DNA of 64,000 nucleotides from Sphaerisporangium sp. Its GTDB lineage: Bacteria > Actinomycetota > Actinomycetes > Streptosporangiales > Streptosporangiaceae. Positions within the stretch are counted from its first letter, which is position 1; each line of letters starts with the position of its first letter. The notes under the pieces are model-generated. The model saw only the letters and a program-made list of their open reading frames with translations. It made no database searches and was not told the origin of the DNA. Shown here in pieces: positions 24,401 through 32,406 of the stretch. The position numbers were made by a program, and so were the translations under genes. The stretch is taken from the NCBI GenBank assembly GCA_025964675.1, contig JAOPYI010000124.1, positions 1-64,000 on the forward strand. Reading direction: 5' to 3'.

Positions 24401-25359
24401 GGGAGGACCATCCCCGCACGCTGATGGCCGCGCACAACCTGGGCGTCAGCCTGAGGCTCGCGGGAAGCTTCACCCGGGCGAGGGAGCTCGACCAGGAGAC
24501 CGTGGACCGCCGCCGCCAGGTCATCGGCGAGATGCACCCCTACACTCTCCACACCACCGCCCACCTCGCGCGAGACCTGCGCGAGCTCGGCCAGCTCGCC
24601 GAGTCGGCTGAGATGACGCGGTCCAACCTGGACCACTACAGCCAGGTGCTCGGCGACGACCTGCTCGACACGCTTCGCACCGCCACCAGCCTCGCCACCT
24701 CCCTGCGCAGGACCGGCGCCGAGATGGAGGCTCGCCAGCTGGCCGAGGAGACCCACGACCGCTACGTCCAGCGCTATGGCACCGGGCATCCGGAGACGCT
24801 CCTGTGCCGCCTGGAGTTCGCCACCTGCCTCGCCACGACCGGCGAGACGACCGCCGCCCACGAACGGGCGAGCGACGTCATGCGCCACTTCGCGGACAGC
24901 CTCGGCCGCGACCACCCGTACACGCTGGCCGCCGCGAACAACATCGCCGCCTACCTGCGGGAGCTGGGCCACCTCACCGAGGCCAAGGATCTCGCGGAGA
25001 CCACCCTTCACGCCCTCGGCCGAAGGGTGGGCGAGGGCCACCCCCTCACGCTCACCTGCGCCATCAACGTGGCGAACTGCCTGGCTGAACTGGGTGACCT
25101 CGAGGCGGCCGAGGTGCTCGACCGGAGCACTCTCGACAGCCTGAGAGGCATCCTCGGTTCTGAGCACCCGGACGCCCTGGTCTGCGAGGCCAACCTCGCG
25201 ATGACCCTGAACGCCCTCGGACGGACGGTCGAGGCGCGCCAGCTCCGCGAGCGAGTGCTGCACGCCATGCGCGACACCCTTGGCGACGACCATCCCCACA
25301 TCGCGGACCTGGCGGCATGGCGCAGGATCGAGCGTGACCTCGAGCCGCAGCTGTGGTGA
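21454..25359 (+). CDS. fxsT: FxsT: MinD/ParA-TIR-like-NB-ARC-TPR protein of the Fxs system
   Basis: A protein of about 1301 residues with four regions. Residues 9-260 are MinD/ParA-like, with a deviant Walker A (YSYKGGTGRT, Lys16) and LILDWDLESPG. Residues about 330-440 are TIR-like (LLSYVAEDRMWADWIASVLE, then IAIVSAAYLRS). From about 480 there is an NB-ARC/STAND ATPase, with LGGVGKT near 515 and WLLIFDNADD near 590. From about 850 to the end there are TPRs of about 42 residues, each with a GxxHPxTL motif. The architecture resembles STAND sensors of immune type. It overlaps fxsC by 4 bp, and its stop abuts the stop of the opposite-strand gene. Confidence 0.9.
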   Translation: MSDAPEGQIITFYSYKGGTGRTMALANTAWILASNGKKVLILDWDLESPGLHKFFHPFLDTNTIGATAGVIDMINEYSLATLRSEPRPGDWHLDYAKVQRNAVSLDWNDFPDNGTLDFISAGRQNRDYASLVSAFDWDNFYTRLGGGQFFDALRADMKRHYDYILIDSRTGLSDIADICTVHFPDTVVVCFTLSDQSIEGAAAVAHHIDNRYRSQNIRILPVPMRIDDGEKEKLDAGRDLAKRRFDNFPQGMSGDQLRHYWGAVEIPYKPFYAFEETLAAFGDAPGSPTSLLAAFERLVSMITQGEIAAMPSLREDLRVRVRDDFVRRPATVPADALLSYVAEDRMWADWIASVLERAGCRVVQHNEGPSEKAQGFSHTIAIVSAAYLRSARFQALWKPATASEAKGGHPKLVSVRVADVRLAPPLGERATVDLTRLNETQATEALLRALGRPLPMAGDPVGQADTGPRFPGIRPPVWNVPNRNAAFTGRNAVLERLRDQIVGGSKTVVLPQALYGLGGVGKTQVALEYAHRFMADYDVVWWIAAEHLELINPELAELAEELGVRVSDSVAEAAKAAREALRMGRPHSRWLLIFDNADDPKDLEPYLPSGLGHILITSRNPAWSRVADPLEVDVFTREESVEHLLRRAPGLNSSDAEKVASALGDLPLAIEQAGAWLEQTGMPPEQYVRLLDEQLTEMLKLGEQPTDYPTPVAATWNLSFERLRERSPASVRLLELLAFFGPEPVSLDMLYCDAMVDCLVDYDDAMREKLMLGPVIRQLGRFALARVDQADNSIQVHRLIQAVVRERMDAVQRETTVHDVHRILVAARPRVGDTDDPENWPRYDEIWPHLGPSLAADCDEEETRRLLIDRVRYLWKRGEFAASLELGRRLEDVWNIKLGKGDRQTVHLRFHVANTLRSMGRYAEAHVVDTEVLTQQARELGEYHPYTLFTAGGLAADLRALGEYQESLRVDSQTYERVKELFGEDHPRTLMAAHNLGVSLRLAGSFTRARELDQETVDRRRQVIGEMHPYTLHTTAHLARDLRELGQLAESAEMTRSNLDHYSQVLGDDLLDTLRTATSLATSLRRTGAEMEARQLAEETHDRYVQRYGTGHPETLLCRLEFATCLATTGETTAAHERASDVMRHFADSLGRDHPYTLAAANNIAAYLRELGHLTEAKDLAETTLHALGRRVGEGHPLTLTCAINVANCLAELGDLEAAEVLDRSTLDSLRGILGSEHPDALVCEANLAMTLNALGRTVEARQLRERVLHAMRDTLGDDHPHIADLAAWRRIERDLEPQLW

Positions 25360-26238
25360 TCAGGCGGCCTGCCCGCCACTGACCAGCCACGGCAGCACGT
25401 CGGGGAGCACGGCGAGGGCGCCGAAGTGGGCCGCGCCGGGCTCCACCCTCATGGTGGCCGTGCGGATGCGCGTGGCGAGCCAGCGCGAGTGGCCGACCGG
25501 GGAGAACCTGTCCTTTTCGCCGTGCCACAGCAGCGTGGGCGCGGTGATGGCAGCCAGGTCGAAGCCCCACGGGCTGCAGAAGGCGATGGCGTCGTCGATC
25601 CAGCCGTCCTCCGAATGGCGCAGCGCCTCGGCGTAGTTCGCCACGAGCATGGCGCGCACGCCCGGGTTGGATACCATCCGGCGGTCGTCTTCGGGGAGCT
25701 CGGCGTACAGCCCGGCGATCAGGCTCGCCGGGTCGGTCCGGATCTCCTGCGCGGCGGGGGCGAGCCAGTCGGCGAAGCGGCTGCGCCCGGCCAGAGCGAT
25801 GGTGTATTCCACGATGTTCGACTCGGTCATGCCACCGAACCAGTCGAGCCCCTCCGCCGCGTGGGGCGCCAGGCCCACCAGCACCGCCACCCGGTTCACG
25901 CGGTCGGGCAGCAGCGCCGCGCAGGCCAGGGCGTGCGGCCCGCCGCCTGACCGGCCCACCACGGAGAAGCGGTCGAGCCCGAGCTTGTCGGCTATCGTCG
26001 CGACGTCGTCCGCCACAGTGGCCACGGACCGCCCGATCAGGCGGTCAGACTCGCCGTAGCCGGGACGGTCGAAAGTGATCAGCCGCACACCGAGCCGGTA
26101 CAGAACCGACCCCCTGGGGCAGGGACCGACCCTGCTTCCCGGTGTGCCGTGAAGCAGGAACACCGGGTCACCCCCCGGCTTCCCTCTTTCCTCGATCGCG
26201 AGTCGTCTGCCATCAGCCGTGCACACGACATCTGTCAA
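25360..26238 (-). CDS. Alpha/beta hydrolase
   Basis: A predicted esterase-like hydrolase of about 292 residues. Visible are the oxyanion-hole HGTPGS, the nucleophile elbow VVGRSGGGPHAL with Ser as nucleophile, and a C-terminal His (AAHFG). The TTG at 26238 is preferred because GGGAGG lies 7 bases upstream and the protein then begins at the typical first strand. An ATG at 26277 is possible but has its purine tract directly against it. Its stop directly abuts the fxsT stop on the other strand. It lies 131 bp downstream of the oxidoreductase gene on the same strand. Confidence 0.87.
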   Translation of the reverse strand: MTDVVCTADGRRLAIEERGKPGGDPVFLLHGTPGSRVGPCPRGSVLYRLGVRLITFDRPGYGESDRLIGRSVATVADDVATIADKLGLDRFSVVGRSGGGPHALACAALLPDRVNRVAVLVGLAPHAAEGLDWFGGMTESNIVEYTIALAGRSRFADWLAPAAQEIRTDPASLIAGLYAELPEDDRRMVSNPGVRAMLVANYAEALRHSEDGWIDDAIAFCSPWGFDLAAITAPTLLWHGEKDRFSPVGHSRWLATRIRTATMRVEPGAAHFGALAVLPDVLPWLVSGGQAA

Positions 26239-26369
26239 CTGCCCGCCTCCCGTGGCCGAGGTACGCCCATCAAACATCCTCTTATTCCGCCCGCCCGCAA
26301 AGAGGAATTGCCTGATTTTCGACTTACAGCGATTTTCGCCCAAAGACAAGATCTTATGTGGCGGTTGTG

Positions 26370-28004
26370 CTAGTCCTTAAGGGAATGGTCGGCGAGGATG
26401 GCCATGGCGGCGTTCTTGCCGTTGAGGGCGATGACGCTGCCGCCCGGGTGGGTGGCGGCTCCGCAGAGGTAGAGGCCGGGCACGGGGGTGCGGGGGGTGA
26501 GGCGGTTCTCCCACATCTGGTCGGGGCGGACCTCTCCCTGGAAGATGTGCCCGCCGGTCAGCCCCACCCGCTTCTCGATGTCGGGGGCGCCCAGGACCTC
26601 GTAGCTCTCCAGGCAGTCGGCGAAGCCGGGCGCGAACCGCTCGATCAGGTCGATGAACTGCCGGGCGACCTCCTCCCTGCGGCTCTCCCAGCCCCCGTTG
26701 AGGCCGTACGGCGCGTACTGCCCGAACACGCTCATCAGGTGCCTGCCCTCGGGCGCGGGCGACGGGTCGTGCCCGGTCTGGACGTAGATCTCCCCGAAAC
26801 CGACCGCCGGCTCGCCCGCGTCGCATCGCTCGAACGCCTTCTGCGCGTCCTCCAGCCCCGTGGTCGTATTGACCACGCCTCGGGCCATGAACGTCTCTCC
26901 CGGGGCCGCCGTCCAGGAGGGCAACCGCCGGAGCGCCGCGTTGAACTTCACCACGGGGCTGCGGATGTCCCAGTCGTCGATCCGCCGGCGGTAGGCCTCG
27001 GGCACGGAGCCGGTGGGCAGCATCGTCATGAGCCGCTTGGGGTCGGCGTTGCCCACGATGGTGGCCGCGGCGATGAACGTGCCGTCCTCCAGGCGGACCC
27101 CCTCCCCCGGCAGCACCTCCCCGACCGGCACGCCGGTGGCCAGTACGGCTCCCGCTTCGCGCGCGGCCTCGGCGATGGCGAAGCTGACCATGCCCATGCC
27201 GCCGCGAACGTAGCCCCAGGCGGCGCCCTCCCCGTTGACCTCCCCGGCGAAGTGCATGAACTTGACGGCGGCGGTGCCCGGGTCCTTGGGGCCGGCGTAC
27301 GTGCCGATGATGCCCTGCCCGAAGAGAGCGTCCTTGAGCCGCTGGTCGCTCACGAACTCGTCCAGCACGTCCGCGATCGAGGCGTGGAAGAGCACGTCCG
27401 TCATGAGGCCCTCGCCGCCGAGGAGCTCCTCCAGCTCGGCTCTTGATGGGGAATCGCCGGCCCAGGTGTCCCTCGTGCCCTTGCGCAGCCGGATCCGGAT
27501 CTGGTCGAACAGATCCTCATAAGCGAAATATCCGTCAATGTCCTTCTGGGACAGGCCCAGTCCGCGCAGCCCGGCCAGCGTCTTGTCGTGGTCCATCCAC
27601 TGCGCGAACACCGTGCCGTCGTCGAACGGCACCCAGAGCTGCGGGTCGGCGAGGTACACCTCAAGACCCCGCTCGTGCAGCCGGAGGTCGCGGATCACGG
27701 TCTCGTCGAGCAGCCCGATGACGTACGCGCAAGGGCTGACGACGTACCGCTGGTCGGGGAAGGGGCGGTCGAGCGTGGCCGCCCCGCCGAGGCGCTCGCG
27801 GGCCTCGAGGACCAGGACGGACCTACCCGCCCGCGCGAGGTAGGCCGCGCAGGTCAGCCCGTTGTGCCCGCCCCCCACCACGATCACGTCCCAGCGCCGC
27901 GACGCCAGGTCCGACACCGGCTCGGGAAGTCCCACCACGCCCAGCCGCTCAGCGATCTCGTTCATGTCCCGCCCGCCCCTTTTCACTCTCAGACCGGCCT
28001 CCAT
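26370..28004 (-). CDS. Phytoene desaturase-like NAD(P)/FAD-dependent oxidoreductase
   Basis: A protein of about 544 residues. The N-terminal dinucleotide fold is DVIVVGGGHNGLTCAAYLAR followed by VLVLEARERLGGAA. The C-terminal FAD motif is TPVPGLYLCGAATHPGGSVI. This is the CrtI-like family to which PYROXD2 also belongs. No other carotenoid genes lie nearby, so carotenoid synthesis is not supported. I placed the start at the ATG at 28004, where GGAGG lies 7 bases upstream; an ATG at 28022 lacks a ribosome site. A perfect 20-bp inverted-repeat element lies just upstream. Confidence 0.88.
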   Translation of the reverse strand: MEAGLRVKRGGRDMNEIAERLGVVGLPEPVSDLASRRWDVIVVGGGHNGLTCAAYLARAGRSVLVLEARERLGGAATLDRPFPDQRYVVSPCAYVIGLLDETVIRDLRLHERGLEVYLADPQLWVPFDDGTVFAQWMDHDKTLAGLRGLGLSQKDIDGYFAYEDLFDQIRIRLRKGTRDTWAGDSPSRAELEELLGGEGLMTDVLFHASIADVLDEFVSDQRLKDALFGQGIIGTYAGPKDPGTAAVKFMHFAGEVNGEGAAWGYVRGGMGMVSFAIAEAAREAGAVLATGVPVGEVLPGEGVRLEDGTFIAAATIVGNADPKRLMTMLPTGSVPEAYRRRIDDWDIRSPVVKFNAALRRLPSWTAAPGETFMARGVVNTTTGLEDAQKAFERCDAGEPAVGFGEIYVQTGHDPSPAPEGRHLMSVFGQYAPYGLNGGWESRREEVARQFIDLIERFAPGFADCLESYEVLGAPDIEKRVGLTGGHIFQGEVRPDQMWENRLTPRTPVPGLYLCGAATHPGGSVIALNGKNAAMAILADHSLKD

Positions 28005-28025
28005 GGATCGGCCTCCGTTCATAGA

Positions 28026-28045
28026 CTGACTGGATAATCAGTCAG
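28026..28045. promoter_or_regulatory. Inverted repeat, likely repressor operator
   Basis: CTGACTG and CAGTCAG form perfect 7-bp arms around the 6-bp spacer GATAAT, about 22 bases upstream of the oxidoreductase start. The size and symmetry fit a TetR-type operator. Its regulator is not identifiable in this window. Confidence 0.6.
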
Positions 28046-28102
28046 GATGCAAGAGGCGACCGCCGACGAGTGGCCGGCCGTGGCGCTCCTCACTCTCGCC
28101 TA

Positions 28103-28179
28103 GTCACGCCGGGACTCCTAGACTCCTCATTTTCGGCGACTCGTGGACCCTTGATCCATCGTGCGTCACGCCAGGACTC
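28103..28179. repeat. 15-bp direct repeat GTCACGCCRGGACTC
   Basis: Copies at 28103-28117 and 28165-28179 differ at one position and are 62 bp apart. They lie in the 332-bp divergent region between the oxidoreductase and MFS genes, where I see no other coding potential. Confidence 0.5.
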
Positions 28180-28336
28180 GTGGCCGGGCAAGTCCGGTAG
28201 CGATCATCGGTGCCGCGCGGGGGCCGTGCTACACGTTGTGAGCGGCCACGGCAACCGATGACCAAATCGGGCACGAAGGTTTTTCCGGTGCATTCGCTGG
28301 ATAGGACCATCCAGCCCCACAAGAGAGGCGGCATCG

Positions 28337-29866
28337 ATGAACGTCGAAGGACCACGGCTGAGCCGCCGTCAGGTCAACCTGGTGTTCGCCGGGCTGATGG
28401 TCGCCCTCCTGCTGGCCGCCCTGGACCAGACGATCGTCTCCACCGCTCTGCCGACGATCGTCGGCGACCTCAACGGCCTGGAGCACATCGGCTGGATCGT
28501 CACCGCCTATCTCCTGGCCTCGACCGTCGGACTGCCGATCTACGGCAAGCTGGGCGACCTGTTCGGCAGGAAGATCGTTTTTCAGGCCGCCATCGTGATC
28601 TTCCTGATCGGCTCGGTGCTCTGCGGCCTGTCACGGAACATGCCCGAGCTGATCGGCTTCCGTGCCCTCCAGGGGCTGGGCGGCGGCGGGGTCATGATCG
28701 GCGTGCAGGCGATCGTGGCCGATCTCGTCTCCCCCCGCGAACGCGGCAGGTACACCGGCATCATCGGCGCCGTCTGGGGGCTGTCGTCGGTCATCGGCCC
28801 GCTGATCGGCGGCTTCTTCACCGACCACGCGAGCTGGCGCTGGTGCTTCTACGTCAACCTGCCGCTCGGCCTGCTCGCGCTGGGCGTCACCGCCGTCGTG
28901 CTCAGGCTGCCGAAGCCGGATGTCCGGCCGAAGCTCGACGTCCTGGGCACGGCGCTGCTGGCCGGAGCATCCACGTGCACCGTGCTGGTCACGAGCTGGG
29001 GCGGCACGCAGTACGACTGGAACTCGCCCGTGGTCATCGGTCTGGCGGCCGGGGCGGTGGTGCTCGCCGTCGGGTTCGTTCTAGCCGAGCGCAGGGCGGC
29101 GGAGCCGATCATCCCGCTCGACCTGTTCCGCGACAACCTGTTCGTCCTCCCCGCGGTGATCTCGGTGTTCGTCGGCGTCGGCATGTTCGCCGCCATCGCC
29201 TACCTGCCGACCTTCCTGCAGCTGGTGAATGGTGCGAGCGCCACGGAGTCCGGCCTGCTGATGCTGCCCATGGTCGCCGGGATGACCATCACGTCGGTCG
29301 GCTCGGGCCGGGTCATCTCGGCGACCGGGCGGTACCGGATGTTCCCGATCGCCGGCATGGGCCTGCTGACGGTCGGGCTGGTGCTGCTGTCCCGGATGAC
29401 CGCCGACTCCTCGATGGTGCTCAACGGGTTCTACATGTTCGTGGCCGGGTTCGGCCTTGGCATGGTCCTTCAGACGCTGGTCCTCATCGTGCAGAACTCC
29501 GTCGACCACCGTGACGTGGGCGCGGCGACCTCCGCCGTGAACTATTTCCGGCAGACCGGCGCCTCCCTCGGCACGTCGCTGGTGGGCTCGATCTTCATCA
29601 ACCGCCTGTCGGACGCCCTCCGGGCGAGCGGGGCCAGGCTGCCGGTGCGGAACGTCAACGCGATCACCCCGCAGATGGTCCACCATCTGCCGCCGCCCGT
29701 GCGCGAGTCGATCGCCAGGGCCTACGCGCAGGCGCTGCCGCCGATCTTCCTGTACGTGGCGCCCATCGTCGCCGTCGGGTTCCTCCTCGCCTTCTTCATC
29801 AGAGAGATTCCCCTCTCCAGCCGCCCCGCCTCGGCCACGCGCGACGTACCGGCGCACAGCGCCTGA
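28337..29866 (+). CDS. MFS transporter, DHA2-type multidrug exporter (14 TM)
   Basis: A protein of 509 residues with about 14 hydrophobic segments. Motifs are [18 protein letters not shown] in TM1, [13 protein letters not shown] in the cytoplasmic A loop, and [20 protein letters not shown] at motif C in TM5, which marks a drug:proton antiporter. It is predicted to export toxic organic compounds across the cell membrane. GAGAGG lies about 9 bases before the ATG. It is divergent from the phytoene-desaturase-like gene and 48 bp upstream of secA2 on the same strand. The substrate is unknown. Confidence 0.92.
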   Translation: MNVEGPRLSRRQVNLVFAGLMVALLLAALDQTIVSTALPTIVGDLNGLEHIGWIVTAYLLASTVGLPIYGKLGDLFGRKIVFQAAIVIFLIGSVLCGLSRNMPELIGFRALQGLGGGGVMIGVQAIVADLVSPRERGRYTGIIGAVWGLSSVIGPLIGGFFTDHASWRWCFYVNLPLGLLALGVTAVVLRLPKPDVRPKLDVLGTALLAGASTCTVLVTSWGGTQYDWNSPVVIGLAAGAVVLAVGFVLAERRAAEPIIPLDLFRDNLFVLPAVISVFVGVGMFAAIAYLPTFLQLVNGASATESGLLMLPMVAGMTITSVGSGRVISATGRYRMFPIAGMGLLTVGLVLLSRMTADSSMVLNGFYMFVAGFGLGMVLQTLVLIVQNSVDHRDVGAATSAVNYFRQTGASLGTSLVGSIFINRLSDALRASGARLPVRNVNAITPQMVHHLPPPVRESIARAYAQALPPIFLYVAPIVAVGFLLAFFIREIPLSSRPASATRDVPAHSA

Positions 29867-29914
29867 ACGATCACAGGCGGGAACGCCGTTACAGTAGGAG
29901 GCGTTGGAGGAGAC

Positions 29915-32173
29915 GTGGCCTCAATATCGCAATTGATTAGAAATCTCCTGGATCGTCCGGGAAGCGCCAACCTTGGCCCTTTTCAACGCGTGGCCACGCA
30001 GGCGGGCGCCCATGAAGACCGTCTCAGGGCACTGACCGATCTTCCCCGGCCCCGTATGGACGACCTGGCCGGGTTCTGCGCCATCGCTCGTGAGGCCGCG
30101 CGCCGCACGCTCGACATGCGGCCCTTCGACGTGCAGCTCGTCGGCGCCCTCGCCCTGCTGTCCGGGCATGTGGCCGAGATGGCCACCGGCGAGGGCAAGA
30201 CCCTGTCCGGGGCGATCGCCGCCTGCGGTCACGCCCTGCGCGGCAAGCGCGTCCACGTGATCTCGGTGAACGACTACCTGGCCCGGCGCGACGCCGAGTG
30301 GATGGGGCCGCTCTACGAGGCTCTGGGGGTGTCCGTGGGGTGGATCGGCCAGTCCTCGACGCCCGAGGAGCGCAGGCAGGCGTACGCCAAGGACGTGATG
30401 TACGCCTCCGTCAGCGAGGTCGGCTTCGACGTGCTGCGCGACCGCATCGCGACGGACCCCGGCGACGTCATCGTCCCCGAGCCGTCCGTCGCGCTCATCG
30501 ACGAGGCGGACTCCGTGCTGGTGGACGAGGCACGCGTCCCGCTGGTCCTGGCCGGAGCCGCCGACCCTGGGGCGGACGCTCCCGAGACGGCCGAGCTGGT
30601 CCGGCGGCTGTCCCGCGGCTACCACTACGAGCTGGACGACCAGGGCCGCAACGTCTTCCTCACCACCAAGGGCACCGACGCCGTCGAGAAGGCCCTGGGC
30701 GGCATCAACCTGTACGAGACTCCGGACGCGCTGACCCGGATCAACCTCGCCCTGCACGCTCACGCTCTGCTGACCCGCGACGTGGACTACCTCGTCCGTG
30801 ACGGCCGAATCCACCTGGTCAGCCAGTCGCGCGGCCGGGTGGCGACCCTCCAGCGCTGGCCGGACGGGCTCCAGGCGGCGGTCGAGGCCAAGGAGGCGCT
30901 CCCGGCGAGCGAGACCGGCGAGATCCTTGACTCGATCACCATCCAAGGCCTCATCCGCCGATACCCCGAAATATGCGGCATGACCGGTACTGCGGTGGCG
31001 GTCGAGGAGCAGCTCAGGGAGTTCTACAGCCTGAAGGTCGCGGTCGTCCCCCCGAACAAGCCGTGCGTACGCGTCGACGAGCCCGACCGCGTCTTCCGCA
31101 CGGTCGCCGACAAGGAGCGGGCGCTGGTCGACGAGATCGCCGCCATGCACGCCACGGGCCGCCCGATCCTGATCGGCACCCTCGACGTGTCCGAGTCCGA
31201 GCGCCTGGCGGACGATCTCCGGGTGAGGGGTCTCGACTGCGTCGTGCTCAACGCGAAGAACGACGCGGAGGAGGCCGAGATCATCGCCCGGGCCGGCGCG
31301 CGAGCGGCGATCACCGTGTCCACACAGATCGCCGGCCGGGGCACCGACATCCGCCTCGGCGAGGGGGTCGCCGAGCTCGGCGGCCTGTACGTCATCGGCT
31401 CGGGCCGGCACGCGAGCAGCCGCCTGGACGACCAGCTCAGGGGCCGCGCGGGCCGCCAGGGGGACCCCGGAGGCTCGGTGTTCCTCGTGAGCCTCGAAGA
31501 CGATTTGATCACGCAGTACGCCCCCGACGAGGCCCTTCCCGCCGCCGGGGACGACGGCGTCGTCCGCCACAAGCGGGCGGGCTACGTCGTCGGCCACGCC
31601 CAGCGGGTCGCAGAAGGCACCCACCTGGAGATCCACCGCAACACCTGGCGCTACACCCGGCTCCTGGAGCGGCAGCGCGCCCTGGTCCTGGAGCAGCGCG
31701 ACAAGGTCCTGCGGGGCGACTCCGCCACTGACGCCCTGGTCGGTGCCGCGCCGGAGCGCTGGAGCGAGCTGGCCGCGCGGGTGGGCGAGCCCGTGCTCCA
31801 AGAGGTCGCACGGGAGATCGTCCTGTTCCACCTCGACCGCTGCTGGACCGAGCACCTCGGCTTCATGTCCGATGTGCGCGAGGGCATCCACCTGCGGGCG
31901 CTCGGGCACAGGCTCAAGCCCATCGACGAGTTCCACCGCGAGGGGGTCGTCGCGTACCGGCGCCTGCTGGAGGAGGTCGAGCGCCGGTCGGTCGAGACGT
32001 TCGAGACGGCGTCGATCACCGCGGACGGGCTCGACCCGCTGGAGAGCGGCCTCAAGCGTCCCACGGCCACCTGGACCTACCTCGTGCAGGACAACCCCTT
32101 CGGCAACGCCTTCGACCGCATCCTGAAGCGCCTCACCACCCCGAGAACGAAGCGCCGCCAAGAGGTGGATTAG
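29915..32173 (+). CDS. secA2: Accessory Sec system translocase SecA2
   Basis: A protein of 752 residues, shorter than housekeeping SecA (usually about 900-950) and without its C-terminal zinc-binding tail. Walker A is ATGEGKT at 90-96, the DEAD box is ALIDEADSVLVDEARVPLVL, and motif VI is QLRGRAGRQGDPG. It is predicted to drive export of a small set of proteins through the standard SecYEG channel, as known for actinobacterial SecA2. The GTG start has GGAGGA 4 bases upstream. No SecY2 or dedicated substrate gene lies beside it. The upstream gene is an MFS exporter 48 bp away. Confidence 0.9.
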   Translation: MASISQLIRNLLDRPGSANLGPFQRVATQAGAHEDRLRALTDLPRPRMDDLAGFCAIAREAARRTLDMRPFDVQLVGALALLSGHVAEMATGEGKTLSGAIAACGHALRGKRVHVISVNDYLARRDAEWMGPLYEALGVSVGWIGQSSTPEERRQAYAKDVMYASVSEVGFDVLRDRIATDPGDVIVPEPSVALIDEADSVLVDEARVPLVLAGAADPGADAPETAELVRRLSRGYHYELDDQGRNVFLTTKGTDAVEKALGGINLYETPDALTRINLALHAHALLTRDVDYLVRDGRIHLVSQSRGRVATLQRWPDGLQAAVEAKEALPASETGEILDSITIQGLIRRYPEICGMTGTAVAVEEQLREFYSLKVAVVPPNKPCVRVDEPDRVFRTVADKERALVDEIAAMHATGRPILIGTLDVSESERLADDLRVRGLDCVVLNAKNDAEEAEIIARAGARAAITVSTQIAGRGTDIRLGEGVAELGGLYVIGSGRHASSRLDDQLRGRAGRQGDPGGSVFLVSLEDDLITQYAPDEALPAAGDDGVVRHKRAGYVVGHAQRVAEGTHLEIHRNTWRYTRLLERQRALVLEQRDKVLRGDSATDALVGAAPERWSELAARVGEPVLQEVAREIVLFHLDRCWTEHLGFMSDVREGIHLRALGHRLKPIDEFHREGVVAYRRLLEEVERRSVETFETASITADGLDPLESGLKRPTATWTYLVQDNPFGNAFDRILKRLTTPRTKRRQEVD

Positions 32174-32406
32174 AAGATCGATCCTTCCTCCTCTCAGGAC
32201 GGGAGCTCATCTTCCTGATACGCCAGGTCGAAACCGACATGCGCCTCGGGGCGACTTGATCGAGACGCGAAGGCTACTGGCCATCTGGCACACCTACCCG
32301 TTGTATCCCGGGTCCATTAGAGGCCCCGCGCCCGCCTGTGATTGGGTGCTGTGTAACAGGAGCGGCACCAACGAGCATCTCCGCGACCGTATGACGGTGA
32401 ACGCGC

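Noticed and set aside
23632-25299. 555-codon frame antisense to the TPR part of fxsT
   Set aside because: Its apparent regularity comes from the TPR repeats on the other strand. No ribosome site or domain.
15070-25359. Mobile element or genomic island borders around the SLATT-Fxs block
   Set aside because: I looked for integrase, transposase, tRNA-end duplications and long flanking repeats and found none, so recent transfer is not supported by what is visible.
26370-28004. Carotenoid biosynthesis gene (crtI)
   Set aside because: The protein resembles phytoene desaturases, but no crtB, crtE or related genes are nearby, and this family includes many enzymes with other substrates.
29921-32161. 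A 746-codon open frame antisense to secA2
   Set aside because: It mirrors the SecA2 reading frame through GC-rich third positions. The translation has no domain, is rich in Asp, Gly, Val and Arg, and SecA2 motifs on the plus strand are unmistakable.
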